DNA from: Archangium lipolyticum | GTDB lineage: Bacteria; Myxococcota; Myxococcia; Myxococcales; Myxococcaceae | Assembly (NCBI RefSeq): GCF_024623785.1 | Contig: NZ_JANKBZ010000007.1 | Location: forward strand, 310,001-374,000 | DNA length: 64,000 nucleotides | Direction: 5' to 3' | Shown: piece by piece, positions 37,226 to 46,227 of the stretch | How positions within the stretch are numbered: position 1 is the stretch's first letter | Layout of the letters: every line of letters begins with the position of its first letter | Position numbers and translations under genes: made by a program | The notes under the pieces: generated by a model | What the model was told of the DNA's origin: nothing | Database searches by the model: none | What the model saw: the letters and a program-made list of their open reading frames with translations, nothing else

Positions 37226-37267
37226 TACCCTCACCCTAACCCTCTCCCGGAGGGAGAAGGGATGGGG
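37226..37267 (+). repeat. dispersed palindromic repeat, copy 4, overlapping a gene end
   Basis: TACCCTCACCCTAA followed by CCCTCTCCC-GGA-GGGAGAAGGG. The minus-strand pseudouridine synthase gene ends inside it: the repeat supplies the last ten residues (TPSLLPPGEG) and the TAG stop at 37236-37238. Confidence 0.85.
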
Positions 37268-38060
37268 TGTAGCGGAGGCCCTCGGAGACCTCGGCGTCGG
37301 TGAGGAGCCGGAAGGCGCCCTCGGGCACGTCCAGCTCCACGCCTCCCACCGCCTCGCGATGCAGGGCTCGCACGGGCAAACCCACCGCTCCCAGCATCCG
37401 CTTCACCTGGTGGTTGCGGCCCTCCGTGACGGTCACCTCCACGGTGTGCGCATCGCGTACCCGCACCTTCGCCGGCCGGGCCGGGCCATCCTCCAATTGC
37501 ACCCCCCGGCGCAGCGGCTCCACCCGCTCCTCGTCCGCCTCGCTGAAGACCGTGGCCACGTACCGCTTCGTCAGGTGCGTCTCGGGTGAAGTGACGTGGG
37601 TCACCAGCTTGTCGTCATTGGTGAAGAGGAGCAGCCCAGTGGTGCCCCGGTCCAACCGGCCCACCGCGTGCCAGGTGAAGCCGGCCAGCTCCGGGGGCAG
37701 TTGGGGCAGGAGCCTCTCGTAGACGGTGCCCACCCCGTGCTGGCCCACCGTGGAGGTGAGCAGCTCAGCCGGCTTGTGGAAGACGAGCACCCGGGTGGGC
37801 GCCTCGAGCGACACGGGCAGACCGTCCACGCGTACGCTGGCCCCCTGGGGGACCGGGGCCAGGGGCTGTTTCACCACCCGCCCATTCACCGAGACCCGGC
37901 CCGCCTGGATGGCCTCCTCCGCTTCTTCTTGAGGAAGCACCCCGGCCCGCGCGAGTGCACGCGAGAGCCAGTCCGGTTTCGCCTTGCCCTCCCATCGTCC
38001 GGGGTGGACGTGCTTGGAAGGGGAGGCAGGGGGGCGGCGGGCGGGTGGTTTGCGGGGCAT
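37236..38060 (-). CDS. pseudouridine synthase, RsuA/RluB/RluE family
   Basis: 274 residues. An N-terminal basic extension is followed by an S4 RNA-binding domain (LSRALARAGVLPQEEAEEAI, VSVNGRVVKQP) and the catalytic domain: RVLVFHKPAELLTS, catalytic Asp in GRLDRGTTGLLLFTND, KRYVATV and EGRNHQVKRMLGAVGLPV. It isomerises one uridine in rRNA (16S U516-type or a 23S site); which one cannot be decided. The last ten residues are encoded by a palindromic repeat that seems to have moved the original stop. Confidence 0.92.
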   Translation of the reverse strand: MPRKPPARRPPASPSKHVHPGRWEGKAKPDWLSRALARAGVLPQEEAEEAIQAGRVSVNGRVVKQPLAPVPQGASVRVDGLPVSLEAPTRVLVFHKPAELLTSTVGQHGVGTVYERLLPQLPPELAGFTWHAVGRLDRGTTGLLLFTNDDKLVTHVTSPETHLTKRYVATVFSEADEERVEPLRRGVQLEDGPARPAKVRVRDAHTVEVTVTEGRNHQVKRMLGAVGLPVRALHREAVGGVELDVPEGAFRLLTDAEVSEGLRYTPSLLPPGEG

Positions 38061-38086
38061 GCTCGGGGCACTGTAACGGCCGCCAG

Positions 38087-38314
38087 TCAGTGCCGCGACG
38101 GTTCGTCGAACGCACCGCCTTCGGCCGAGCCGGGAGTCGGGCCGGGCTCGCCCTGGGGCATGCGCCGCTCCCCGCCATCGGTGCCCTCGGCGGCGTTGGG
38201 GGTGCGCTTCGGCCCGTTCTCCTTCTCGGCGGGCGCCTCCCGGCTGGGGGGGTTCTCCGGCGTGTCGTCCGCCCCGTCCCCCACCACCATCCGCTCATAA
38301 GGCATGTGCCGCAT
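38087..38314 (-). CDS. small acidic, disordered hypothetical protein
   Basis: 75 residues. The ATG at 38314 is preceded by GGAAGGAG at ideal spacing, the main support for a real gene. Composition is Pro/Glu/Gly-rich with no hydrophobic core (DDTPENPPSREAPAEKENG, GAFDEPSRH), so it should be unfolded. No family is recognised. It lies 26 bases downstream of the pseudouridine synthase start, on the same strand, and could be co-transcribed with it. Confidence 0.5.
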   Translation of the reverse strand: MRHMPYERMVVGDGADDTPENPPSREAPAEKENGPKRTPNAAEGTDGGERRMPQGEPGPTPGSAEGGAFDEPSRH

Positions 38315-38480
38315 GGTTCGCTCCTTCCCGTGTGGAATCTTCAGAGAAGGTAGGGACCTGGAGCCCGCTTCACGGGGGACGCTTCCTGGCTGCTCGCCGG
38401 ATGGCCGGGAGGAGGAGCCGGCTTGCCTCCGGACGCCCGCTCGCCCAGGCTCCCCGGCCCCCATCCCTGGAGGTCACCTG

Positions 38481-39464
38481 GTGCGCTCCATCCTGCCGCT
38501 CATCCTGCTCGCGGTGCCGGCTCTCGCCGCCGAGCCCGCTCCTGTTCCCAAGCGTCCCGTTCACACCTACTCCATCGTGGCGCGCGACCCCGAAACGGGA
38601 GAGCTGGGCGTGGCGGTGCAGTCGCACTGGTTCTCGGTGGGCTCGACGGTTCCCTGGGCCGAGGCGGGCGTGGGAGCAGTGGCGACCCAGTCCTTCGTGG
38701 ATCCGACCTACGGGAAGCTTGGGTTGGACCTGATGCGCGCGGGCCGGAGTGCCACCGAGGCCCTGGCGGGGCTGCTGGCCGCGGACTCGGCGAGCCAGGT
38801 GCGGCAGGTGGCGATGATCGACGCGCAAGGCAAGGTGTCGGCCCACACGGGGGAGAAGTGCATCACCGCCGCGGGCCACGTCGTGGGGGAGAACTTCTCC
38901 GTGCAGGCCAACATGATGGAGAAGGACACCGTGTGGCCGGCGATGGCCAAGGCCTTCCGGGAGGCGAAGGGCGACCTGGCCGAGCGGATGTTGGCGGCGC
39001 TCGAGGCGGCGGAGGCACAGGGAGGCGACATCCGGGGTCGGCAGTCCGCTGCGCTCATCGTGGTGTCGGGGAAGCCGACGGGGCGTCCCTGGGCGGACCG
39101 CCGGTTCGACCTGCGGGTGGACGATCACCCCGCGCCACTCAAGGAGCTGCGCCGGCTGGTGACCCTGCAGCGGGCCTACAACCTGATGAACGAGGGGGAC
39201 CTGGCCGTCGAGCGCAAGGAGACGGACGCGGCGCTCAAGGCGTACTCGGCGGCGGAGGCCTTGGCGCCGGGGAACGCGGAGATGGTGTTCTGGCACGCGG
39301 TGTCGCTCGTCAACGTGGGGAAGGTGGACGAGGCGGTGCCGCTCTTCCAGAAGACGTACAAGATGGACGCGCGTTGGAAGGAACTGCTGAGGAGGCTGCC
39401 GAAGGCGGGGCTGATTCCGGACGACCCGAAGCTGCTGTCGAAGCTCCTGGGAACGGGGCGCTAA
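38481..39464 (+). CDS. DUF1028 family protein, secreted, with C-terminal TPR-like part
   Basis: 327 residues from the GTG at 38481, with GGAGGT six bases upstream and a signal peptide directly after it (VRSILPLILLAVPALAA). Residues 30-230 match DUF1028, an Ntn-hydrolase-like family: HTYSIVARDPETGELGVAVQ, WAEAGVGAVATQSFVDPTYG, GENFSVQANMM and DLRVDDHPAPLKEL. The last 85 residues form helical repeats (MNEGDLAVERKETDAALKAY, AEMVFWHAVSLVNVG) of TPR type. The reaction is unknown. A palindromic repeat follows the stop immediately. Confidence 0.85.
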   Translation: MRSILPLILLAVPALAAEPAPVPKRPVHTYSIVARDPETGELGVAVQSHWFSVGSTVPWAEAGVGAVATQSFVDPTYGKLGLDLMRAGRSATEALAGLLAADSASQVRQVAMIDAQGKVSAHTGEKCITAAGHVVGENFSVQANMMEKDTVWPAMAKAFREAKGDLAERMLAALEAAEAQGGDIRGRQSAALIVVSGKPTGRPWADRRFDLRVDDHPAPLKELRRLVTLQRAYNLMNEGDLAVERKETDAALKAYSAAEALAPGNAEMVFWHAVSLVNVGKVDEAVPLFQKTYKMDARWKELLRRLPKAGLIPDDPKLLSKLLGTGR

Positions 39465-39502
39465 CTCCCTCTCCCTCCGGGAGAGGGCCAGGGTGAGGGT
39501 CA
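39465..39502 (-). repeat. dispersed palindromic repeat, copy 5 (inverted)
   Basis: Hairpin CCCTCTCCC-TCC-GGGAGAGGG (39467-39487), then GGGTGAGGGTCA. It fills the whole gap between two convergent genes; its last bases include the stop codon of the TrmJ-like gene (39500-39502). Confidence 0.85.
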
Positions 39503-40237
39503 CCCCCCCGAGCCCCTCGAGCGAAGCCGTTTCGCCAACGTATGCAGGGCGGCGAGCCACAAGCGCGCCTCCTTGCGCGTGAGCCGGGAGCGCCGGAGTG
39601 GGGCGAACAGGTCCCGGAGCCCGGTGCGGCCCTGGGGATTCTCATCCACGAGGAACTTCCCGGCGACGAGGGTCTCCTCCAGAGCGGACTCCACCAGCGC
39701 CAGCTCGGTATCCGTGGCGGCCACGGGGAGGGGAGCGGCCGGAGGAGGCGAGGCGGCCAGCGAGGCCATCCGCAGCTCATAGGCGTACAGCAACACGGCC
39801 TGGGCGAGGTTGATGGAGGGCTGCTCGGGAGCGGTGGGGACGGCGGACAGGTCGTGGCAGCGCTCGACCTCGGCGTTGGTGAGCCCGCTGCGCTCATCCC
39901 CGAAGACGAGCGCCACCGGGCCCTGGGCGGCGCGTTGCACCATCTCCTCGGCCACGGCCCGGGGGGACAGCCGCCGCTTGCCCTCGACCTTGCGCGAGCT
40001 GGTGCCCACCACCCAGACGCAATCGGCCACGGCGGCATCGAGCGAGTCCGCGCGGCCAGCGGCCTCCAGCACGTCCTCGGCGTGGACGGCGAGCCGGCGC
40101 GCGGGGGCGAGGTCCTCGGCCTCGGGGTGGACCCAGGTCCACTCGGACAGCCCGCAGTTCTTCATGGCGCGGGCGGCGGCACCGAGGTTCTCCGCGTTGC
40201 GTGGGCGCAGCAGCACGAGTCGGATGGGCAGGGGCAT
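39500..40237 (-). CDS. TrmJ-like tRNA/rRNA 2'-O-methyltransferase (SPOUT family)
   Basis: 245 residues. The SPOUT (SpoU) motifs are clear: LLRPRNAENLGAAARAMKNC (motif 1), ALVFGDERSGLTNAEVERC (motif 2) and PSINLAQAVLLYAYEL (motif 3), which together form the trefoil knot that binds SAM. The helical C-terminal extension (LRDLFAPLRRSRLTRKEARL) is characteristic of TrmJ, which methylates position 32 in the tRNA anticodon loop. The gene ends against palindromic repeat copy 5. Confidence 0.92.
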   Translation of the reverse strand: MPLPIRLVLLRPRNAENLGAAARAMKNCGLSEWTWVHPEAEDLAPARRLAVHAEDVLEAAGRADSLDAAVADCVWVVGTSSRKVEGKRRLSPRAVAEEMVQRAAQGPVALVFGDERSGLTNAEVERCHDLSAVPTAPEQPSINLAQAVLLYAYELRMASLAASPPPAAPLPVAATDTELALVESALEETLVAGKFLVDENPQGRTGLRDLFAPLRRSRLTRKEARLWLAALHTLAKRLRSRGSGG

Positions 40238-40434
40238 GGGGCGCGCACCTTAACGCGGCCTCTCCCGTCGTTGACCTCCCCCCACGAGCCGCCCTAGCGT
40301 CTCCACTGATTTCCAATGTCCCACCCAGGTCGAGCCGGGCCAAGGCTCGCCGGCCACCGTGTGGGCGCTCGGACGCGTGGGGGGACGCGCTCGGGCCGTG
40401 TGCTTCCATCCACATCCCCTCTACATGAGGTTCC

Positions 40435-43400
40435 ATGGGTCCGCGGTCTGTCCCGATCCCGAAGTCGTCCCGCGCGAGCAGGGCATGTTGGTTGTTGGCG
40501 GCACTGCTGGTGGGCGCGCTCGCCGGTTGCAAGAAGGACGAGTCCAAGAACACCCCGCAGCCGTCCACTCCGGCCTCCACGCCGGGTGCCTCGGCCAGCG
40601 GCACGTCCACGCCGAGCACCCCGCCCTCGGCCGAGTCCCTCTCCCCCGTCATCCGTGAGCTCGGCTCCGAGGGCATGGTGCCGCGCGAGGTGGTGCTCGA
40701 ATTCCCCCGCGCGGTGGCTCCCGAGGACAACGAGGTGCGCAAGGGCACCGTCGTCACCGTCACGCCGGACGTGCCGGGCTCGCTGACCTTCCGCAGCGGC
40801 TCCACGCTCGTCTTCACCCCGCGCGACAGCTTCGCCTTCAAGACCGGGTACACCGTCTCCCTCGACGCGCTGGAGCTGGGCGATGGCACCGTGGTGAAGC
40901 CCAAGGCCTCGGGTGAGTGGAGCCGCTCCTTCACCACGCCCGCCTTCACCTTCCTGCGCCTGTCTCCCCGGCAGATGGACGTGAAGAAGGGCAAGGTGGA
41001 GACGGACCTCGTCTTCTCCGGCCCCGTGGACGTGGCCACCGTGCGCCGCTTCATCGCCTTCTCCGTGGACGGCAAGGCGCTGTCCGACGTGAAGCTGCGC
41101 ACGTTGCCCACGGACCGGAACACCGTCGTCGCCGCGCTCGGCGGCGCGAGCCTCAAGCCGGGCTCCGAGGTGCGCTTCTCCCTCAAGCCGGGTCTGACCT
41201 CCACCGTCCGCAACGGGGGCACCGCTCCCGCGGGCGAGGGCTCCTTCAAGCTGCTCGTCGGCAAGCGCCTCGACATCACCAACGCCTATGTGCAGGAGGG
41301 CGCCACCGGCCACTACATCGAGGTCCGTTGCCGCGAGGTGGCCAGCGAAGCGGAGCGCAGCCAGGAGGAGGGCGAGGAGGATTACGACTACTACGGCAAC
41401 GGTGGGGACCGTTGCAGCCTGGATGACGACGTGGCCGAGGAGGCCATCCACTTCAACCCGCCGGTGAAGCTCTCCGTGTCACCCTCGCGCTGGGGCTTCC
41501 GCGTCTTCGGTGATTTCAAGCGTGGCTCCTACGCCATGCGCATCGACGCGGGCGCCGTCTCGACGACGGGGGGCACCCTGCTGTCCACCTACGAGCGCTC
41601 CTTCTCCATCTCCGCGCGCAGCCCGCAGCTCAGCTTCGGCACCACCGGCCGCTACCTGCCGCGCAGCGCCTGGCGCAACCTGCCCCTCAACCACCTCAAC
41701 CTGGATGCGGTGGAGCTCGTCGTGCGGCACGTGCCCCAGGAGAACCTCCTCTTCTGGATGAGCTCGGACGGCCAGGAGGCCGCCGACGAGCGCACCTCCA
41801 ACGTGCTGCTGCGCAAGCAGATGCCGGTGCAGGGTGCCCAGGACACGCTGGCCACCACCTGGCTCGACGTGGGCAGCCTCGTGCCCGCCAGCACCAAGGG
41901 CCTGGTGGAGATCACCGCCTCGGGCCATGGAGGAAAGTCGGCGGCCTCGCGCATCCTCCTCACGGACCTGAGCCTCGTGGCCAAGCGGGGCCTGGCGCCC
42001 AGGGGCTCGGACGCGAAGGAGGAGGTCTGGGTCTGGGCGCTCGGCATGGAGACCACCGAGCCGCTGTCCGGCGTCGAGGTGTCCCTGGTGAAGAAGAGCG
42101 GCCAGGTGGTGACCCGCTGCACCACCGGCGGCGCCGACGGCTGCAAGCTCACCGTCCCCGCTCCGGGCGTGGACACCGCCGAGCCCTTCGCCCTGCTCGC
42201 GCGCAAGGGCGACGAGTTCACCTACCTCAAGTACAGCGAGCTGAAGACGGAGATCGCCAACTCGGACGTGCAGGGCGAGCCGTACCGCTCCGACAGGCCC
42301 TACCGCGCCTCCGTGTACTCGGACCGCGGCGTGTACCGCCCGGGAGACACCGCGCACGTGGTGGCGGTGCTGCGCGGACAGGACGACGTGGCGCCGCCCG
42401 CGGGCATGCCGGTGGTGCTGAAGGTGGTGGACCCTCGCGAGCGCGACCTGAAGAAGGTGACGCTGAAGACGAACGAGGCGGGCCTGGTGTCGCTGGACGT
42501 GCCCTTCGAGGCCTATCAGGACACGGGCGCCTACCGCGTGGTGCTGAGCGTCGCCGACAAGCAGGTCGCTTCGTACGGCCTCAACGTGGAGGAGTTCGTC
42601 CCCGAGCGCATGAAGGTGACGGCGCGCGCCGAGAAGCCCGGCTACCTGCAAGGCGAGGAGGTGCCGCTGACGGTGGAGGCCGCGTACCTCTTCGGCGGCT
42701 CGGCGGAGAGCAGCCCGGTGGAGGTGACGTGCCGGCTGGTGCCGTCCGTCTTCAGCCCGAAGGACAATGCCCAGTACGCCTATGGCGTGTGGCGTCCGGA
42801 GGGCACGGAGGTCAAGGCCACCGTGCTGGGGCAGGTGAAGGGCGAGCTGGACGCGAAGGGCCGCACGCTGGTGCGCTGCCCGGCCCAGCAGGACGCGGGT
42901 GGCTTCAAGGGCCCGGCGAGGCTGGTGGCACAGGCCAGCGTCTTCGAGGCCGGCAGTGGCCGCTCCACGGTGGGCGAGGCCTCCGTGCCGGTGCACCCGG
43001 AGGCGTATTACGTGGGCCTCCAGGCCAACGTGGACAAGGTGAAGGCCGGCCAGCCCTTCACCGTCACCGGTGTGGTGGTGGACTGGCAGGGCGCTCCCTA
43101 CGGCAAGGCGGTGAAGCCCCTCGAGGTGGAGTACCTGCGGCTGGACGAGGAGTACGGCTACTTCTACGACGAGGAGTCCGGTGAGGAGCGCTACCAGCGC
43201 CACCTGCGCCCCGTGCGCGAGGGCCGCACCACCGCGAAGCCCGAGGGGGGCAAGTTCTCCTTCCAGGTGACGCCGTCCACGGACGCCGCGGGCTACCTGG
43301 TGCGCGTGAAGTCCGGCGCGGCGCAGACGGACCTGCAGCTCGAGGGCAACGGCCGCTACTACTGGTCGGACGAGTCCTCCTCGCGGGTGGACCAGACGCC

Positions 43401-46149
43401 CCGTCCGGCCCGGCCCACGTCGCTCGCGGTGGAGCTGCCGCGCTCGGCGAAGGTGGGGGACTCCATCACCGTGAAGGTGAAGGCGCCCTACCGCGGCCGC
43501 ATGCTCTTCACCGCCGAGACGGATGGGGTGCAGGCCGCCGAGTGGAAGGCGGTGGAGCCGGGTGAGGTGTCGTGGAGCTTCAAGCCCTCGGCCTTCGCGC
43601 CCAACGTCTACGTCAGTGCCTTCCTGGTGAAGGATCCGCACCTCGAGTCCGCCCAGGCCTTCATGCCGGACCGGGCCTTCGGTGTGGCCAGCATGAAGCT
43701 GGAGCCGGTGGATTACGTGCAGTCCGTCACGCTCAACGTGCCCAAGGAGGTGCGCTCCAACGACAACCTCCCCGTGGACCTGGAGCTGGGCTCCGTGGAG
43801 CCGGGCACCTTCGCCACCGTGGCCGTGGTGGACGAGGGCATCCTCTCGCTCACGCGCTTCCAGAGCCCCGATCCCATCCAGGATCTCTTCACCAAGCGGG
43901 CCCTGGGCGTGCAGACGTACGAGACGCTCGGGTGGACGCTGCTGATTCCGCCCGCGGGCGCCAGCCGCTCCACCGGTGGTGACGAGGGCGGTGACGCCTC
44001 GGGCCGCGTACAGCCGGTGAAGCCCGTGGCGCTCTGGAGCGGCGTGTTGCCCGTGCCCTCCAACGGCAAGCTGCGCGTCCCCTTCAAGCTGCCCCAGTAC
44101 CGCGGCGCGGTGCGCGTCATGGTGGTGACGAGCGGCCCCAAGCGCATCGGTCACGCCAGCGCGCAGGTGCTCGTGCGCGACCCGCTCGTGCTCCAGACGA
44201 CGCTGCCCCGCTTCCTCAGCCAGGGCGATGAGATCCAGATCCCCGTCTTCGTCACCAACCTCTCCGGCAAGCCGCAGGACGTGAAGGTGTCCCTCTCCGC
44301 GGAGAACCTCCCCGTGCCGGGCATGGCCATGCCCGCGTCCATGGCCTCACCGCTGCAACTGCTCGGCAAGAGCGAGGGCAAGGTGCGGCTGGAGAATGGC
44401 AAGGCGGCCACGCTCGTCTTCCAGGCCAAGGCCGTCCAGGCCGTGGGCGCCGCCCGCCTCAAGGTGACGGCCGAGGGCGGTGGACACACCTCCTTCGAGC
44501 AGCTCGACGTGCCCTTCCTCCCCGCGGGCCCGCGCGAGCGCAAGGTGCAGCGCATCGAGCTGGCCGCTGGCACGCTGGACCTGGCGCCCTACATGGAGGG
44601 CTGGATGCCCACCAGCGAGCGCTCGACGTTCTGGGTGACCACCAACCCCTACGCCGAGTCCTTCCAGCACCTCTCGTACCTGGTGCGCTACCCGTACGGC
44701 TGCATCGAGCAGACGACGTCCTCCACCCGTCCGCTGCTCTACGTCTCCGGGCTCATCGACAGCGTGGACCCGACGCTCACCGCCAGCGCGAAGCTGGAGG
44801 ACATGGTGATGTCGGGCGTGAACCGGGTGCTCTCCATGCAGACGCCCTCGGGCGGCTTCAGCTACTGGCCGGGCGCCACCGAGCCGGTGGAGTGGGGCTC
44901 GGCCTACGCCGCGCACCTGCTCCTGGACGCGCAGAAGCTCAAGTACGCCGTCCCCCAGGACCGCATCGACAGCGCGCTCGAGTGGATGAACCAGCAGGTG
45001 ACCCGCCGCGAGGGCCGCTCCGGTCCGGGGTCCTATAATGATGGCTCCGAGGCCTACATGCACTACGTGCTGGCCATGGCCGGCAAGGGCCACAAGGCGC
45101 GCGTGCAGAAGCTCATCGACCAGCTCGGCAACCAGAAGTTCTACAGCAACAGCCAGCGCGCGGAGCAGGACTTCATGCTCAAGGCCGCGCTGTACATGGC
45201 GGGAGACCGCCGCTACGAGAAGGACCTGCGCAACCCGGACGTCTCGGCGGTGGTGGAGGAGCGGTGGAATGGCTGGTCCTTCTACTCGGACCGGCGCCGG
45301 CGCGGCTTCATGCTGAGCACGTTCCAGGACCTGTTCGGGGAAGACCCGGCGGGCGAGCCGCTCGCGCAGCGCGTGGCCGAGGCCCTCAAGGCTCAGAACA
45401 GCGGCTCCTACACCACGCAGGAGCTGGTCTGGGGCATCACCGGCCTGGGCAAGCGCGTGGCGGGGGCTGCCTCCAAGTTCTCCCCGCCCGTGCTGTCGGC
45501 GGACGGCAAGGAGGTGGCCACCAAGGACGGCGGGAAGCAGCGTGCCTCGGACCGCACCTGGGCGCTGGTGCGCGCGAGCGAGCGCAAGGGCCTCAACCTC
45601 AAGGTGCCGGAGAAGGGCGAGGGCAAGCTCTACCTGGTGATGGCCAGCGAGGGCGTGCGCGCGGACGGGCAGTACCGCACGGGCGGAGAGGGCCTCACCC
45701 TCGAGCGCACCTACCGCAACCTGGAGGGCGACACGCTCGACGTCCAGGGCGGCGGCCCGGTGAACCTGGCGGACCTCGTCTACGTGCAGGTCCGCATCAA
45801 GAACACCTCGGGTGAGCGCATCCAGAACATCGCCCTGGTGGACCGGCTGCCGGCGGGCTGGGAGATCGAGAACGCGCGGCTCGGACGCGGGGGCCAGGTG
45901 GAGTGGGCCTCCAGCGAGGAGCAGTGGAGCGCGGACTACGTGAACCTCCGGGACGACCGGGTGGAGGTCTTCGGCGCCCTGGACGCGGGCGAGACGAAGA
46001 CGGTCATCTACGCGGTGCGCGCGGTGACGTCCGGGAAGTTCACGCTGCCGCCCGTCGAGGCGGAGGCGATGTACGACCCGCGCATCTGGGCGCGCGAGGC
46101 GGGAGGCTCGGTCGAGGTCTCCGGTCCCTGGGCGGACTTCCTGCTGTAG
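40435..46149 (+). CDS. bacterial alpha-2-macroglobulin, thioester-containing lipoprotein
   Basis: 1904 residues. The signal peptide ends in a lipobox (ALAGC), then a Lys/Ser/Thr/Pro linker. A series of macroglobulin beta-sandwich domains follows (for example VYSDRGVYRPGDTAHVVAV), then a TED domain with the thioester motif GCIEQ (Cys1423-Gln1426) and a C-terminal receptor-like region (IALVDRLPAGWEIENARL). Such YfhM-like proteins sit in the periplasm, trap attacking proteases and bind them covalently through the thioester. In enterobacteria the gene is paired with pbpC; here a pbpC-like gene lies 11.8 kb away. The ATG follows GAGGTT. Confidence 0.93.
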   Translation: MGPRSVPIPKSSRASRACWLLAALLVGALAGCKKDESKNTPQPSTPASTPGASASGTSTPSTPPSAESLSPVIRELGSEGMVPREVVLEFPRAVAPEDNEVRKGTVVTVTPDVPGSLTFRSGSTLVFTPRDSFAFKTGYTVSLDALELGDGTVVKPKASGEWSRSFTTPAFTFLRLSPRQMDVKKGKVETDLVFSGPVDVATVRRFIAFSVDGKALSDVKLRTLPTDRNTVVAALGGASLKPGSEVRFSLKPGLTSTVRNGGTAPAGEGSFKLLVGKRLDITNAYVQEGATGHYIEVRCREVASEAERSQEEGEEDYDYYGNGGDRCSLDDDVAEEAIHFNPPVKLSVSPSRWGFRVFGDFKRGSYAMRIDAGAVSTTGGTLLSTYERSFSISARSPQLSFGTTGRYLPRSAWRNLPLNHLNLDAVELVVRHVPQENLLFWMSSDGQEAADERTSNVLLRKQMPVQGAQDTLATTWLDVGSLVPASTKGLVEITASGHGGKSAASRILLTDLSLVAKRGLAPRGSDAKEEVWVWALGMETTEPLSGVEVSLVKKSGQVVTRCTTGGADGCKLTVPAPGVDTAEPFALLARKGDEFTYLKYSELKTEIANSDVQGEPYRSDRPYRASVYSDRGVYRPGDTAHVVAVLRGQDDVAPPAGMPVVLKVVDPRERDLKKVTLKTNEAGLVSLDVPFEAYQDTGAYRVVLSVADKQVASYGLNVEEFVPERMKVTARAEKPGYLQGEEVPLTVEAAYLFGGSAESSPVEVTCRLVPSVFSPKDNAQYAYGVWRPEGTEVKATVLGQVKGELDAKGRTLVRCPAQQDAGGFKGPARLVAQASVFEAGSGRSTVGEASVPVHPEAYYVGLQANVDKVKAGQPFTVTGVVVDWQGAPYGKAVKPLEVEYLRLDEEYGYFYDEESGEERYQRHLRPVREGRTTAKPEGGKFSFQVTPSTDAAGYLVRVKSGAAQTDLQLEGNGRYYWSDESSSRVDQTPRPARPTSLAVELPRSAKVGDSITVKVKAPYRGRMLFTAETDGVQAAEWKAVEPGEVSWSFKPSAFAPNVYVSAFLVKDPHLESAQAFMPDRAFGVASMKLEPVDYVQSVTLNVPKEVRSNDNLPVDLELGSVEPGTFATVAVVDEGILSLTRFQSPDPIQDLFTKRALGVQTYETLGWTLLIPPAGASRSTGGDEGGDASGRVQPVKPVALWSGVLPVPSNGKLRVPFKLPQYRGAVRVMVVTSGPKRIGHASAQVLVRDPLVLQTTLPRFLSQGDEIQIPVFVTNLSGKPQDVKVSLSAENLPVPGMAMPASMASPLQLLGKSEGKVRLENGKAATLVFQAKAVQAVGAARLKVTAEGGGHTSFEQLDVPFLPAGPRERKVQRIELAAGTLDLAPYMEGWMPTSERSTFWVTTNPYAESFQHLSYLVRYPYGCIEQTTSSTRPLLYVSGLIDSVDPTLTASAKLEDMVMSGVNRVLSMQTPSGGFSYWPGATEPVEWGSAYAAHLLLDAQKLKYAVPQDRIDSALEWMNQQVTRREGRSGPGSYNDGSEAYMHYVLAMAGKGHKARVQKLIDQLGNQKFYSNSQRAEQDFMLKAALYMAGDRRYEKDLRNPDVSAVVEERWNGWSFYSDRRRRGFMLSTFQDLFGEDPAGEPLAQRVAEALKAQNSGSYTTQELVWGITGLGKRVAGAASKFSPPVLSADGKEVATKDGGKQRASDRTWALVRASERKGLNLKVPEKGEGKLYLVMASEGVRADGQYRTGGEGLTLERTYRNLEGDTLDVQGGGPVNLADLVYVQVRIKNTSGERIQNIALVDRLPAGWEIENARLGRGGQVEWASSEEQWSADYVNLRDDRVEVFGALDAGETKTVIYAVRAVTSGKFTLPPVEAEAMYDPRIWAREAGGSVEVSGPWADFLL

Positions 46150-46158
46150 TCACCCAGG

Positions 46159-46200
46159 AAAAACGACCGGCGCGGCGCCAGGACTGGCCGCCGCGCCGGT
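46159..46200 (-). terminator. Rho-independent terminator of the M4 protease gene
   Basis: A perfect 11-bp stem (ACCGGCGCGGC / GCCGCGCCGGT, 46166-46176 and 46190-46200) is followed on the minus strand by CGTTTTT. It lies 28 bases beyond the protease stop; its hairpin may also help end the convergent macroglobulin transcript. Confidence 0.8.
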
Positions 46201-46227
46201 GTGGGGGGGATTGGGTGCTGCCCGGGG

